A stretch of 6,660 nucleotides of DNA from Cryomorphaceae bacterium (GTDB lineage: Bacteria > Bacteroidota > Bacteroidia > Flavobacteriales > Schleiferiaceae). Below are positions 5,938 through 6,660 of the stretch, one piece after another. Under the pieces are notes generated by a model. That model saw nothing but the letters and a program-made list of their open reading frames with translations, made no database searches and was not told the DNA's origin. The first letter of the stretch is position 1. Every line of letters begins with the position of its first letter. Made by a program: the position numbers and the translations under genes. The stretch lies in contig DMQR01000076.1 of NCBI GenBank assembly GCA_003455605.1, forward strand, positions 1-6,660, written 5' to 3'.

Positions 5938-6660
5938 CCCACCAAGAGTTTATTTTGGTCGTTTCCGTATTGAGCAATGTACTCGGACTCTATCTCATCT
6001 AAGGTCGCTAAGACTTCCTGTGGGTCATCCAAGGTGACCAAACGAGAGCGATACGGCTTAAAGTGGGTCAATCCTCGAAAGTAATTCGTGTAATGCTTTC
6101 TGGTTTCCATTACCGCATAGCGTTCTTCTTTCCACTTCAAGCTCAACTCAAAGTGTTCACGTGCCGCAGCAACTCGTTCCTCTACCGTAGGCTTAGTGGC
6201 CTCATCACCGTGTTCGAGGAAGTATTTGATCTCTTCAAAGACCCAAGGATATCCAATACTCGCGCGGCCAATCATTATGCCGTCAACGCCGTATTTTTCT
6301 TTGTATTCGAGCGCCTTTGATCCGCTATCCACGTCACCGTTCCCGAAAACTGGAATATTTAGCCGCGGGTTGTTCTTGGTTTCAGCTATCAAGGTCCAAT
6401 CCGCCTCTCCTTTGTACATCTGCTTGCGCGTACGACCGTGTATGGAGATGGCCTGAATACCCACATCTTGAAGGCGCTCTGCCACTTCTACAATGTATTT
6501 CGTATTCTCGTCCCAGCCCAATCTAGTTTTAACGGTCACAGGCTTGTTAACCGCTTTCACTATTTCAGCCGTCATCTTAACCATCTTCGGGATGTCCTGA
6601 AGGATTCCAGCACCGGCGCCTTTACAAGCAACATTCTTTACAGGACAACCATAGTTAATG
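5934..6660 (-). CDS. dusB: tRNA-dihydrouridine synthase (partial, N-terminus missing)
   Basis: The minus frame is open from the right edge (first full codon 6657-6659) to the TAG at 5934-5936, giving 241 visible residues. About the first quarter of a roughly 330-residue protein is outside. The visible part begins INYGCPVKNVACKGAGAG with the catalytic Cys of the Dus family (codon 6645-6647). It continues with VKTRLGW (FMN- and substrate-side Lys/Arg), SIHGRTRKQMYKG, FGNGDVDS and DGIMIGRASIGYPWVF, which line the FMN phosphate site of the TIM barrel. The C-terminal helical tRNA-binding region follows. The enzyme reduces uridine to dihydrouridine in tRNA using NADPH and FMN. DusB is preferred over DusA or DusC from the GCPVK and GAGAGIL wording, but the exact tRNA position is not readable. 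It is convergent with the permease gene. Confidence 0.9.
   Translation of the reverse strand, partial: INYGCPVKNVACKGAGAGILQDIPKMVKMTAEIVKAVNKPVTVKTRLGWDENTKYIVEVAERLQDVGIQAISIHGRTRKQMYKGEADWTLIAETKNNPRLNIPVFGNGDVDSGSKALEYKEKYGVDGIMIGRASIGYPWVFEEIKYFLEHGDEATKPTVEERVAAAREHFELSLKWKEERYAVMETRKHYTNYFRGLTHFKPYRSRLVTLDDPQEVLATLDEIESEYIAQYGNDQNKLLVG

Overview
The window looks like a piece of a Bacteroidota chromosome, most likely Flavobacteriia or a close relative. The evidence is a type IX secretion (T9SS) cargo with SprB repeats and a type B C-terminal domain, followed by its PorP/SprF-family partner. A housekeeping block with RbfA, a LolE/FtsX-type permease, DusB and methylmalonyl-CoA epimerase fits the same phylum. 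Genus cannot be read from the sequence.

Layout. Left part (1-1859, plus strand): the C-terminal 322 residues of a large secreted repeat protein, cut by the window edge. It overlaps by 26 bp a complete 304-residue PorP/SprF-like outer-membrane protein. This part is AT-rich (two hand-counted 60-base lines of the cargo gene are 35% GC; two lines of the PorP gene are 42% and 45%). Positions 1860-2111 are a gene-free convergent gap. Middle part (2112-4311, minus strand): an ABC exporter half-transporter, then methylmalonyl-CoA epimerase, overlapping by 17 bp and probably one operon. Right part: rbfA and a LolE/FtsX-like permease on plus, 6 bp apart, reading away from the ABC exporter. The permease meets dusB (minus strand, cut by the right edge) tail to tail with a 4-bp stop overlap. 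Sampled lines in the middle and right parts are 48-57% GC.

How they work together. The first two genes form a T9SS cargo/partner pair: the repeat protein is exported to the surface, and the PorP/SprF protein is expected to help its secretion or anchoring. The remaining genes are mostly housekeeping: ribosome maturation (RbfA), tRNA dihydrouridine synthesis (DusB), lipoprotein-type or other envelope transport (permease), lipid or drug export (ABC exporter) and propionyl/methylmalonyl-CoA metabolism (Mce).

I found no CRISPR array, transposase, RNA gene or defence system. Nothing here clearly amounts to a previously undescribed system. The points most worth a second look are the exact 75-residue periodicity of the repeat protein, the overlapping cargo/PorP genes, and a 10-bp palindrome between the divergent rbfA and ABC genes.
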